Assembly: GCA_963840075.1 (NCBI GenBank)
Contig: CAWIXS010000012.1
Coordinates: 93,855 to 157,854, forward strand
Direction of reading: 5' to 3'
DNA length: 64,000 bases
Source of the DNA: AWTP1-13 sp963840075
GTDB taxonomy: Bacteria; Pseudomonadota; Alphaproteobacteria; Rhizobiales; Hyphomicrobiaceae
Shown here: positions 50,076-58,800 of the stretch, piece by piece
Layout of the letters: each line of letters begins with the position of its first letter
Numbering within the stretch: position 1 is the first letter of the stretch
Notes under the pieces: model-generated
What the model was told of the DNA's origin: nothing
What the model saw: only the letters and a program-made list of their open reading frames with translations
The model's database searches: none
Made by a program: the position numbers and the translations under genes

Positions 50076-53003
50076 ATGACACCTGAACATGACCCGAGGC
50101 CGCTGCACGAGCGCGTCTCCAGCGCGCCTGTCGTCCATGACGGCGAGCGGGCGGCGGCGGGCCTGGCGCACTTGGCGCAGCGCTGCGCCGAGGAGCCCGG
50201 CTTGGACGCGCTCGGCGCCCTCGTTGCCGCGCCCGCCGTTCGCGATCTGCTGGCCGGCATCCTGGGCGCCTCGCCGCACCTGACGAGCGTGATCGAGCGC
50301 CATCCGGAGTGCCTGCTGCGGGCCCTTGCGGCGCCGCCGGAGCAGCATTTCGACAGCCTGGTCCAGGACGCCAGGCTGGGGGTCGACGCCGCCGCCGGCG
50401 CTCCGGCAGCCATGCGCGCGCTGCGCCTGTTCAAGTCGGAGGTCGCGCTGCTGGTCGCGCTCTGCGACCTGGGTGGCGTCTGGCCGGTCATGACGGCGGC
50501 GCGCCGCCTCTCGGAGGCCGCCGATGTGGCGGTTGCAGCGGCCGTCCGCTGCCTCTTCCGGGAGGCCGCCGGCAGAGGCGACTGGCTGGCGCCCGAGCCC
50601 TCCGGCTACATTGTGCTGGCGATGGGCAAGCACGGTGCCTTCGAGCTCAACTACTCCTCGGATATCGATCTCATCGTCTTCTACGACCCGGCCCGCATCC
50701 GCCTGCGCGCCGACCTCGAGGTGCAGCACTTTTTCGTGCGCCTGACCCGCGATCTCGTGCGCCTGCTGCACGAGCGCACCCAGCACGGCTATGTGTTCCG
50801 CACGGATTTGCGCCTGCGCCCCGATCCGGGCTCCATGCCGCTCGCCATCTCCACCGATGCCGCCTTCAACTATTACGAGTCCGTCGGCCAGAACTGGGAG
50901 CGCGCCGCGTTCATCAAGGCGCGGCCGATTGCGGGCGACATCGCTGCCGGGGAGAGCTTTCTCGAGGGCCTCGCGCCCTTCATCTGGCGCAAGTACCTGG
51001 ATTTTGCCGCCATCGCCGACATCCACGCCATGAAGCGGCAGATCCACGCGGTGCGCGGCTTCGGCCAGATCGCCGTGGCGGGGCACGACATCAAGGTCGG
51101 ACGCGGCGGCATCCGGGAGATCGAGTTCTTCGCCCAGACCCAGCAGCTGATCGCCGGCGGGCGCCAGCCGGCGCTGCGCGTGCCCGCGACCCTGGTCGCG
51201 CTGGAGCGGCTGAGCGCGGCCGGCTGGATCGGCGTCGATGTCAGGGACGACCTCGATGCGGCGTACCGCTTCCTGCGCTCGGTCGAGCATCGGCTGCAGA
51301 TGATCGGCGACGACCAGACGCAGCGGCTGCCGGAGGACCCCGAGAAGCTCGCCGCGCTCGCCCGCTTCTGCGGATTTCCCGATCGGCCGGCGTTCGCCTC
51401 CCGACTCACGGTCGAGCTGCAGCGCGTGCAGGCGCACTACGTGCGGCTGTTCGAGCAGAGCCCGGAGCTGACACGCAGGGGCGCCAACATGGTCTTCGCC
51501 GGTGAGGCGGACGACCCCGGCACGCTCCAGGTGCTCGGCGAGATGGGCTTTGCGAGGCCAGCCGGGGTGATTGCCGGCGTGCGCGCCTGGCACCACGGGC
51601 GCTACCCGGCCGTGCGCACGGCGCGTGCCCGGGAGCTGTTGACCGAGGTGCAGCCGCTGCTGATCGAGGCGCTCGCGGCCACGGCCAACCCCGACCTCGC
51701 CTTCATCGGATTCGACCGCTTCCTGGTCGAGCTGCCCTCGGGCGTTCAGCTCTTCTCCCTGCTCAAGCGCAACCCCAGCCTCATGGAGCTGATCGCTGCC
51801 ATCATGGGCACCGCGCCGCGCCTGGCGCGCATCCTGAGCAAGCGGCGGCGCGTGCTCGACGCGGTCCTGGCGCCGGGCTTCTTCGGCAGCGTGCCCAGCG
51901 CCGACGACCTCGACGCCATCATCGCCACCGAGCTCACCGGCGCGGCCGACTTCCAGGACGTGCTGGACCGCGCCCGCGGCATCGGCCACGAGCAGGCCTT
52001 CCTGGTGGGGGTGCGGGTGCTGACGGGCTCCATCAGCGCCGCCCAGGCCGGAGGCGCCTATGCCCTGCTCGCCGAGCGCATGATCGCGGCCGTGCAAGCC
52101 GAGGTGGAGCGCGAGATGGCCAAGATGCACGGCCGCGTGCCCGGTGGCGGCATGGCCGTCGTTGCCATGGGCAAGCTGGGTGGCCGCGAGATGACCGCCG
52201 CGTCCGACCTCGATCTCATCGCCGTCTACGACTTCGACGCCCGCGCGGACGCCTCGGACGGTCTCAAGCCGCTTTCCCCCACGCACTACTACACGCGCCT
52301 GACGCAGCGGCTGATCAGCGCGCTCGCCTCGCAGACAGCCGAGGGAAATCTCTACGAGGTCGACATGCGCCTGCGCCCTTCGGGGCAGAAGGGCCCCGTA
52401 GCCACGCAGCTGTCGGGCTTCATCGACTACCAGCGGCGCGATGCCTGGACCTGGGAGCACCTGGCCCTGACGCGGGCGCGTGTCGTCAGCGGGCCGCCGC
52501 GGCTGAGAGCCGCCGTCGAGCAGGCGATCCGCCAAGTGCTGACCCGCAGGCGCGACCCGGCCAGGATTGCCGCCGACGTCCGCGATATGCGCGCCCGCAT
52601 CGAGAAGGAGAAGGGCACCAAGGACATCTGGGACATCAAGCAGGTCAACGGCGGCCTCGTCGATCTGGAGTTCATTGCCCAGCATCTGCAGGTCGTGCAC
52701 GCCCACGCGCACCCCGAGATCCTGAGCACGAGCACAATTGCCGCGCTCGTTAACCTTGGGGAGGCAGGATTGCTCCCGGCCCGTGCGGTCGAGGCCTTGT
52801 TGCCTGCAGCGCGGCTCTACCACAATCTCACCCAGGTCCTGAGGTTGTGCCTCGATGGCCCGTTTGTGCCGGCGAATGCCGCCGAAGGGCTCAAAGTTCT
52901 CCTGGCAAGAGCCGGGGAATCCCCCGACTTCGCGCGTCTGGAGGCGGATCTGGCAGCACGGCAAGCTGAGGTTGCGAAATTTTTCAAGCTGTTGGTGGTC
53001 TAG
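50076..53003 (+). CDS. glnE: bifunctional glutamine synthetase adenylyltransferase/deadenylyltransferase
   Basis: 975-residue enzyme controlling glutamine synthetase by adding or removing AMP in response to PII. Two nucleotidyltransferase domains: GKHGAFELNYSSDIDLIVFY (removal domain, about residue 185) and GKLGGREMTAASDLDLIAVY (addition domain, about 700). Internal ILSKRRRVLDAVLAPGFFG is family-typical. The frame opens upstream at 49878, but conservation and normal length start at ATG 50076. Confidence 0.96.
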   Translation: MTPEHDPRPLHERVSSAPVVHDGERAAAGLAHLAQRCAEEPGLDALGALVAAPAVRDLLAGILGASPHLTSVIERHPECLLRALAAPPEQHFDSLVQDARLGVDAAAGAPAAMRALRLFKSEVALLVALCDLGGVWPVMTAARRLSEAADVAVAAAVRCLFREAAGRGDWLAPEPSGYIVLAMGKHGAFELNYSSDIDLIVFYDPARIRLRADLEVQHFFVRLTRDLVRLLHERTQHGYVFRTDLRLRPDPGSMPLAISTDAAFNYYESVGQNWERAAFIKARPIAGDIAAGESFLEGLAPFIWRKYLDFAAIADIHAMKRQIHAVRGFGQIAVAGHDIKVGRGGIREIEFFAQTQQLIAGGRQPALRVPATLVALERLSAAGWIGVDVRDDLDAAYRFLRSVEHRLQMIGDDQTQRLPEDPEKLAALARFCGFPDRPAFASRLTVELQRVQAHYVRLFEQSPELTRRGANMVFAGEADDPGTLQVLGEMGFARPAGVIAGVRAWHHGRYPAVRTARARELLTEVQPLLIEALAATANPDLAFIGFDRFLVELPSGVQLFSLLKRNPSLMELIAAIMGTAPRLARILSKRRRVLDAVLAPGFFGSVPSADDLDAIIATELTGAADFQDVLDRARGIGHEQAFLVGVRVLTGSISAAQAGGAYALLAERMIAAVQAEVEREMAKMHGRVPGGGMAVVAMGKLGGREMTAASDLDLIAVYDFDARADASDGLKPLSPTHYYTRLTQRLISALASQTAEGNLYEVDMRLRPSGQKGPVATQLSGFIDYQRRDAWTWEHLALTRARVVSGPPRLRAAVEQAIRQVLTRRRDPARIAADVRDMRARIEKEKGTKDIWDIKQVNGGLVDLEFIAQHLQVVHAHAHPEILSTSTIAALVNLGEAGLLPARAVEALLPAARLYHNLTQVLRLCLDGPFVPANAAEGLKVLLARAGESPDFARLEADLAARQAEVAKFFKLLVV

Positions 53004-53118
53004 ATCAGCAGCGACGGGAAGCGGGTGGCTCGACCGTTCAGATGGCGAGCGGAACCTCGTTTTTTGCCGTATGCTTGGGCTTCCGGGACAAACCGGTATC
53101 TGCGGCGAGGAAAACTTG

Positions 53119-53730
53119 GTGCTTGCGCACAAGATTGGCGCCGGACCTGCCCTGAAGGCGGGATCTGGCGAGACCGAGGACGAAGGCGCGTTGCTCGTGC
53201 GTGTCGCCGCTGGCGAGGCGCAGGCCTTCCGTGCGCTCGTCGACCGGCACCTGCCGACGGTGGTGGCGATTGCGAGGCGCATGCTGCGGGATGACGCAGA
53301 GGCAGAGGATGTGGCTCAAGAGACACTCTTGAGGCTCTGGCGCAACGCGGCCAGCCTGGAGCTCGGCGAGGGCGGCGTGCGGCCATGGTTGCGGCGGGTC
53401 GCTGCGAATTTGTGCATCGACCGTGTGCGGGCGCAGAAGAACACCACGCTGGGCGATACGCTGCCCGAGGAGGTGGAGCCCGCCGGCCAGGTGACGCGGT
53501 TGGCCGAGCGGGAGCTGGGCCGGCGAGTCGATGCGGCGCTCAAGGCGCTGCCCGAGCGGCAGCGGCTGGCACTGACCCTCTTCCACTACGAGGGCATGAG
53601 CCAGATCGAGGTGGGCGAGGTGATGGGCATATCGGATGAGGCCGTCGAGTCGCTGCTGGCCCGGGCGCGCAGGGCGCTCAAGGGCTCGCTGAAGGACGAT
53701 TGGCGGGGTTTGCTACCGGAGACGGACTGA
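53119..53730 (+). CDS. ECF (RpoE-type) sigma factor
   Basis: 203 residues. Region 2: FRALVDRHLPTVVAIARRML, DDAEAEDVAQETLLRLWRNA; region 4: LPERQRLALTLFHYEGMSQI and EVMGISDEAVESLLARARRA. GTG 53119 has GAGGAA 7 nt upstream; ATG 53071 is an alternative. It heads a three-gene set with a membrane protein and a Spy-like protein, the layout of an envelope-stress regulon. Confidence 0.93.
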   Translation: MLAHKIGAGPALKAGSGETEDEGALLVRVAAGEAQAFRALVDRHLPTVVAIARRMLRDDAEAEDVAQETLLRLWRNAASLELGEGGVRPWLRRVAANLCIDRVRAQKNTTLGDTLPEEVEPAGQVTRLAERELGRRVDAALKALPERQRLALTLFHYEGMSQIEVGEVMGISDEAVESLLARARRALKGSLKDDWRGLLPETD

Positions 53731-53759
53731 TCGAGGGAAATGGGCTTCGAGCAGCAAGA

Positions 53760-54281
53760 ATGGGTGCCGAAATGACGAGCACGAGCAACACGAGCATGAC
53801 GCTGACAGATTTCGAGCGGCTCTTGGATGTCTATGGCGGCGATCGCACGCGCTGGCCGACGGAGGCGCGCGCGGCGGCCGCGCATCTGGTCGCGCGCGAT
53901 GCCGGCGCCCAGCGCCTCCTGGCCGAGGCCGAGGCGCTCGACCGCGTGCTGGAGCGGGCGCCGCTCCCCGCACTGGCAAAGGAGGGCGCGCTGGCCGACC
54001 GCATCGTTGCGGCGGCGCAACGCTCCCCGCGCATTGTCAAGATCGCGGGCGCCCGGCCGGCGCAGCCGGCGGCGCCCGCTGCACCGGGCAGCGGCCGCAC
54101 GCCGTTGCGGTTCTCGAGCGCCAAAGTCGGTGCCGCAGGGTTGCTGGTCGCTTCCTTGATGATCGGCGTCGTGATCGGCCGTACCAACCTGCCCGAGCAG
54201 CTTCTGCCCGGGCTTGCCGACATGTCGAGGTCCGCGCCCAACGATCTGATGCTCATCGCTCTTGCCGATGAGGACATGTGA
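53760..54281 (+). CDS. membrane protein, probable anti-sigma factor
   Basis: 173 residues. Cytoplasmic helical N-terminus (LTDFERLLDVYGGDRTRWPT, AAAHLVARDAGAQRLLAEAE), one membrane helix near 125-145 (VGAAGLLVASLMIGVVIG), short periplasmic tail. Size, topology and position directly after the sigma gene suggest an anti-sigma factor, though no zinc motif is present. ATG 53760 or 53772 may be the start. Stop overlaps the next ATG by one base. Confidence 0.65.
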   Translation: MGAEMTSTSNTSMTLTDFERLLDVYGGDRTRWPTEARAAAAHLVARDAGAQRLLAEAEALDRVLERAPLPALAKEGALADRIVAAAQRSPRIVKIAGARPAQPAAPAAPGSGRTPLRFSSAKVGAAGLLVASLMIGVVIGRTNLPEQLLPGLADMSRSAPNDLMLIALADEDM

Positions 54282-54802
54282 TGGCGGCGGTGGCGACCGG
54301 CATGGACAGCGCGCGCGCTCAGCGATGGGTGGTTGGGGCGCTCGTCGGCTCGCTTGCGCTCAATCTCGTGGTCTTCGGGGCGATAGCCACGTCTCTCTGG
54401 CGTGGGGGTGTCGAGCCGTCTGGAACGCCCCTGCGCGTGCCGCGCACTGTCACCGGCTACGCCGGTACGCTGCCGGATGCGCGCGCCAAGGAGCTGAAGA
54501 AGTTGGCGGAAGAGCCGTGGCGCGGCGCGGAGACGGTGCGCAGCAAGCTGCTCGAGGCGCGTACCGAGGCCATCAAGGCGCTGACAACCGAGCCATTCGA
54601 CAAGCAGCGTTTTCTGGCGGCCCAGTCGCTTCTGCTGGCGGCCGATCTGAAGTATCGCGAGGCCTCGACCAAGCTCAATAGCGCGATCGGCCTCCATCTT
54701 ACGCCGGAGGAGCGGCGCGGCTTCCTGCGCTGGCGTGAGCAGCAGCGACCCGTGCGCAATCCCCTCGACTCACCCGAGCAGCGGGACAAGGCGGCGCAAT
54801 AG
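54281..54802 (+). CDS. periplasmic heavy-metal sensor / Spy-like protein
   Basis: 173 residues with one N-terminal membrane helix (WVVGALVGSLALNLVVFGAI) and a helical periplasmic domain like the CnrX/Spy group (PFDKQRFLAAQSLLLAADLK, LHLTPEERRGFLRWREQQRP). Such proteins bind metals or unfolded proteins and report to sigma/anti-sigma pairs. ATGA overlap with the previous gene indicates coupled translation. Confidence 0.78.
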   Translation: MAAVATGMDSARAQRWVVGALVGSLALNLVVFGAIATSLWRGGVEPSGTPLRVPRTVTGYAGTLPDARAKELKKLAEEPWRGAETVRSKLLEARTEAIKALTTEPFDKQRFLAAQSLLLAADLKYREASTKLNSAIGLHLTPEERRGFLRWREQQRPVRNPLDSPEQRDKAAQ

Positions 54803-54815
54803 CGGCTGGGCGTTG

Positions 54816-55883
54816 TCAGATATCCTGCCGGGACGGCGCCATCGGAAACGCAATCGACGCCGACCAGAGACCAGCCTGACCGGTTGAGATGCTGAGCGTG
54901 GCGCCCTGCATCTCCAACAGCGAGCGGGCGAGGACGGCCCTCAGGCCGCCCCCGGTGACCAAAGGGTGGTTCCGGCAGCACGAGCTCTCCGGCGGAGGCA
55001 GGGCGGCTGTGGCCCGATCGTGGGACGGCGTTGGCGGCCGCACCCTGATGTCGATGGTCCGGGCATTGCCACGACAGCCCACCCTGGCCTCCACGGCCGC
55101 CTGCGGTGGCGCGCCGGCGATGGCCTCGCGCAGCAGCTGCTCCAGGGCCTGACCCGTTAGGCGCCCATCGCAGGCGATCTCCCGGTCGCCGCAGTCCAGC
55201 AGCGCCAGCCGCACCTCCCGGCCGGGGTCGGCGGCCGAGGCGGCTGCCCAGGCCTCGCGCAGCAGCAGAAGGGCGCGGACGCGCTCGCGCCGGAGCGCCC
55301 GGCGGTCGGCCATCAGCGCCGACATGGTCGCCGCGACCGCAAGCGTCGCCTCCGAGGCCTCGAGCAGGCGCCCGCCGCTCTCGCTGATGTAGGCGGCATA
55401 CTCCTGGTAGCGGGCGTGGCCGAGCGGGCCGTGCAGCTCCTGCAGCATGACCTCGGAGAAGCCGATCATGGCGTTGAGCGGCGTGCGCAGCTCGTGACTC
55501 ATCTGGGCGAGCAGTTGAGGGCTTGCATCCACGGCGGCAGCGCAGTCCGGCGTTGCCGCCAGAGCTGCCCACTCGCCGGGACGCAGCGCAAGCAGCGCCG
55601 CGGCGGCACCGGTGGCGACCAGGACCAGGAGGTGCAGCGCGGGCAGGCCGCCGCCGGCCGCATCGGCTGCAAGCCGGCCGTGCCAGGCGATGCTGACGAT
55701 CAGCACCACGGCGAGGAGGTGGAGCGCCGCAGCGCCCCTGGCGAGCCGGCTCCAGTCGATCCTGCGATCCGGGCGGCGCGCCGGCCAGAGCCCCGCTCCG
55801 GCCCGAGCCCGCGCCAGGATCGTCGCTGCGTCCGTCCATCGACTGGACAGACTCCCCTCATGGGTTGACGTGCCCGCCGTCAT
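54816..55883 (-). CDS. histidine-kinase-like protein with degenerate ATPase domain
   Basis: 355 residues. Two membrane helices (AALHLLAVVLIVSIAW; LHLLVLVATGAAAALLAL), then an intact HisKA H-box, MSHELRTPLNAMIGFSEVM. The N-box position reads LEQLLREAIAGAP with no Asn, and no DxGxG or GxGLG box can be found. It therefore probably cannot bind ATP normally and may be a phosphotransfer or phosphatase protein, or a scaffold. Converges on the sigma operon, leaving 13 nt. Confidence 0.82.
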   Translation of the reverse strand: MTAGTSTHEGSLSSRWTDAATILARARAGAGLWPARRPDRRIDWSRLARGAAALHLLAVVLIVSIAWHGRLAADAAGGGLPALHLLVLVATGAAAALLALRPGEWAALAATPDCAAAVDASPQLLAQMSHELRTPLNAMIGFSEVMLQELHGPLGHARYQEYAAYISESGGRLLEASEATLAVAATMSALMADRRALRRERVRALLLLREAWAAASAADPGREVRLALLDCGDREIACDGRLTGQALEQLLREAIAGAPPQAAVEARVGCRGNARTIDIRVRPPTPSHDRATAALPPPESSCCRNHPLVTGGGLRAVLARSLLEMQGATLSISTGQAGLWSASIAFPMAPSRQDI

Positions 55884-56047
55884 CCCGTCCTCGTCCCGAA
55901 TTGTCTGAAAATTGCTGCCCACGACGGATCGACGGTACACGCACAGCCGCCGAATCACTCGACTCCATTTTGGATGACGGCAGAGCGAATTGTCGAGAGG
56001 CGTGGGCGCCCTCGGACAAAAATATGGAGACTGTGTCGGGTGCGGCT

Positions 56048-58693
56048 CTACTCGAGCGTCTTCGATACGATCTCGAACACGTCGGGCGAGATCGCCTTGG
56101 TCTTGGCGATGCGCTGCAGCGCCTTCTTCGCCGCCTGCCGGCGCACCGGCTCCAGCCCCTTCCAGCTGCGGAACGCGGAGAGGAGCCGGGCGGCGATCTG
56201 CGGGTTGAAAGCGTCGAGCTCCAGCACCCGGTCGGCCACGAGCTCGTAGCCCTTGCCGTCGGGGCGATTGAAGTTGACCGGGTTGCCCCAGGCGAAGGCG
56301 CCGATCAGAGCGCGCACCTTGTTGGGGTTCTTCATGGAGAACAGCGGGTCGCGCGCGAGCTTCTTGACCGTCGCCAGCGACGAGGCGAGCTGGGCGGTGG
56401 CCTGACAGGCAAACCAGCTGTCGATGACGAGGTGGTCGCCCTTCCAGCGCTGGTAAAAACGCGCCAGCGCCTCCACCCGCTCCGGCTTGTTGAAGCTCGC
56501 GAGGACCGACAGGGCGGCCGTCTCGTCGGTCAGGTTGGTGCTCCTCGCGAAATGCGCTGCGGCGCGGGCGATGTCCTCGGGGCGGGCGCGGCTGGTGAGG
56601 TAGCCGAGCGCGACATTGCGCAGATTGCGGCGGCCGGCCTGCTCGGGCGCCGGTGAATAGGGTCCGCGGGTCTCCATGTCGCGGTAGATGTCGAGGAATG
56701 CCGCGTGGAGACGCGCGCCGACGGCCTTGCGGAGCGCCTCGCGCGCCCGGTGGATCGCCAGCGGGTCGACGTCGCGGCCGATGATGCGCGCCAGATCGCT
56801 CTCGCTCGGCAGCATCAGGAATTGCGCGCGGTAGTCGGGCTCCAGGCTGTCGTTGGCGAGCGTGACCCCCAGCGCCTCGATGAACCCCTTGGGCTGCGGC
56901 GCGCGCTCCTTCTTGCGCCGGGCGGCGACGGCCTCGATCAGCACGCGCGTGGCGTAGTCCTGCGCCGCCTGCCAGCGGTTGAAGAGGTCGCTGTCGTTGG
57001 CCATCAGGAACTGCAGCTCGGCGTCGGTGCGCTCGATCGTGAGGTTCACCGGGGCGGAGAACTCCCGCAGCAGGGAGGGGACGGGCTTGGAGGGGACGTC
57101 GCGGAAGCGGAACCTCTCGGTGCGCTTCGTGACCTCCAGCACGCCGTTGGCGAGCGGCTCGCCCGAGGCCAGCGTCAGGTCCAGGTCCTGGCCGTTGCCG
57201 CCGAGCAGCCCGAGCCTGACCGGGATGTGCAGCGGCTTCTTGGTGGGCTGGCCGGGGGTCGGCTCGAGGACTTGGCGGAAGGTGAGGTCCGCGGTCTTGG
57301 CGCGGGCATCGTAGTCGACCTCGCACACGAGCTCGGGCGTCCCGGCCTGCTGGTACCAGGTCATGAACTGCTTCAGGTCCCGCCCGGACGAATCGGCGAA
57401 GCAGGCAACGAAATCCTCCACCGTGACCGCCTGACCATCGTGGCGCTCGAAGTAGAGGTCCATGCCTTTGCGGAAGCCGTCGCGGTCGAGCAGCGTCTGC
57501 AGCATCCGCACCACCTCGGCGCCCTTGCTGTAGACGGTGGCGGTATAGAAGTTGTTGATCTCGATGTAGCGGTCGGGGCGCACGGGGTGGGCCAGCGGAC
57601 CGGCGTCCTCGGGGAACTGCCCGGCCTTCAGGTTGCGCACCTCGCGGATGCGCTGCACGGCGGCGGAGCGCTGATCGGCGCAGAACTCCTGGTCGCGGAA
57701 CACGGTCAGGCCTTCCTTCAGGCACAGCTGGAACCAGTCGCGGCAGGTGATGCGGTTGCCCGTCCAGTTGTGGAAGTACTCGTGTGCGATTACGCGCTCG
57801 ATGCCGGCGAAGGCGCCGTCGGTGGCGGTCTCCGGCGAGGCCAGGACCAGGGCATCGTTGAAGATGTTGAGCCCCTTGTTCTCCATCGCGCCCATGTTGA
57901 AGTCGGAGACGGCGACGATGTTGAACACCTCGAGATCGTACTCGCGGCCGAAGCGCTGCTCGTCCCAGCGCATCGAGCGCACGAGCGAGTCCATGGCCCA
58001 GGCGCACCGGTCCTCCTTGCCGGGCTCGACGTAGATGCGCAACTTGACCTTCCGGCCCGACCGCGTGGTGAACTTGGAAGCGATGGAGCCCAGCTTGCCG
58101 CCGACAAGCGCGAACAGATAGGAGGGCTTGGGGTGGGGGTCGTGCCAGACCGCATAGTGGCGCTTGCCGCCGTCGAGCTTGTCGCGCTCGGCGGGATTGC
58201 CGTTGGCGAGCAGCACCGGGGCCTCGTCGCGGTCGGCCTCGATCCGCACCGTGAAGGTCGCCAGCACATCGGGGCGGTCGAGGAAGTAGGTGATGCGGCG
58301 GAAGCCCTCCGCCTCGCACTGCGTGCAGTAGATGCCCTTCGACAGGTACAGACCGCTGAGGGCCTTGTTGGCGTCGGGGTTGCACCAAGTGACGATCTCG
58401 AGCTCGAACGCGCGCTTCGGAGGGGCCGAAAGGACAAGCTCCCGGTCGCTCACCGTGTACTCCCTGGCGCCGAGGAGCCGGCCGTCGAGGTGCACGGATT
58501 CGAGCTCCAGGAGCTCGCCGTCGAGCCGCAGCGCGCCCGGCTTCGCAATCGCCGGATTGGGGCGCAGCTTCAGGCGAGAGCGCACGCGCGTGCGCGTCGG
58601 ATGCAGCGATACGTCGAGGTCGACGGCCTCGATCAGGAAATTGGGCGGGCGGTAGTCCTTGAGCAGGAATGGGCGCGGCGTGTCGGTCTTCAT
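56048..58693 (-). CDS. pepN: aminopeptidase N
   Basis: 881-residue M1 zinc aminopeptidase removing N-terminal residues from peptides in the cytoplasm. Exopeptidase motif MGAMENKG, zinc site HEYFHNWTGNRITCRDW with the third ligand Glu in LKEGLTVFRDQEF, and a helical C-terminal DUF3458-type region (SDLFNRWQAAQDYATRVLIE). Normal length for the E. coli-type enzyme. Start at ATG 58693 (MKTDTPRPFLLKDYRPPNF). Confidence 0.96.
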   Translation of the reverse strand: MKTDTPRPFLLKDYRPPNFLIEAVDLDVSLHPTRTRVRSRLKLRPNPAIAKPGALRLDGELLELESVHLDGRLLGAREYTVSDRELVLSAPPKRAFELEIVTWCNPDANKALSGLYLSKGIYCTQCEAEGFRRITYFLDRPDVLATFTVRIEADRDEAPVLLANGNPAERDKLDGGKRHYAVWHDPHPKPSYLFALVGGKLGSIASKFTTRSGRKVKLRIYVEPGKEDRCAWAMDSLVRSMRWDEQRFGREYDLEVFNIVAVSDFNMGAMENKGLNIFNDALVLASPETATDGAFAGIERVIAHEYFHNWTGNRITCRDWFQLCLKEGLTVFRDQEFCADQRSAAVQRIREVRNLKAGQFPEDAGPLAHPVRPDRYIEINNFYTATVYSKGAEVVRMLQTLLDRDGFRKGMDLYFERHDGQAVTVEDFVACFADSSGRDLKQFMTWYQQAGTPELVCEVDYDARAKTADLTFRQVLEPTPGQPTKKPLHIPVRLGLLGGNGQDLDLTLASGEPLANGVLEVTKRTERFRFRDVPSKPVPSLLREFSAPVNLTIERTDAELQFLMANDSDLFNRWQAAQDYATRVLIEAVAARRKKERAPQPKGFIEALGVTLANDSLEPDYRAQFLMLPSESDLARIIGRDVDPLAIHRAREALRKAVGARLHAAFLDIYRDMETRGPYSPAPEQAGRRNLRNVALGYLTSRARPEDIARAAAHFARSTNLTDETAALSVLASFNKPERVEALARFYQRWKGDHLVIDSWFACQATAQLASSLATVKKLARDPLFSMKNPNKVRALIGAFAWGNPVNFNRPDGKGYELVADRVLELDAFNPQIAARLLSAFRSWKGLEPVRRQAAKKALQRIAKTKAISPDVFEIVSKTLE

Positions 58694-58800
58694 GACAGTT
58701 CCGGTTGGGCGGCAGCGTCGGCTGACGATGGCCCCACTACATAGCGGGCCTGCCGCGCCAGGCAAGGCTGGTGCCAGTTGCTTGGTCCCGCAACCCGCGC

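Noticed and set aside
53051..53075. EcfG/RpoE-type promoter (GGAAC ... CGTA) before the sigma gene
   Set aside because: The spacing between the two boxes is about 12 nt, shorter than the 16-17 needed.
50055..53282. A 1075-codon minus-strand frame antisense to glnE
   Set aside because: Shadow of glnE with no recognisable domain.
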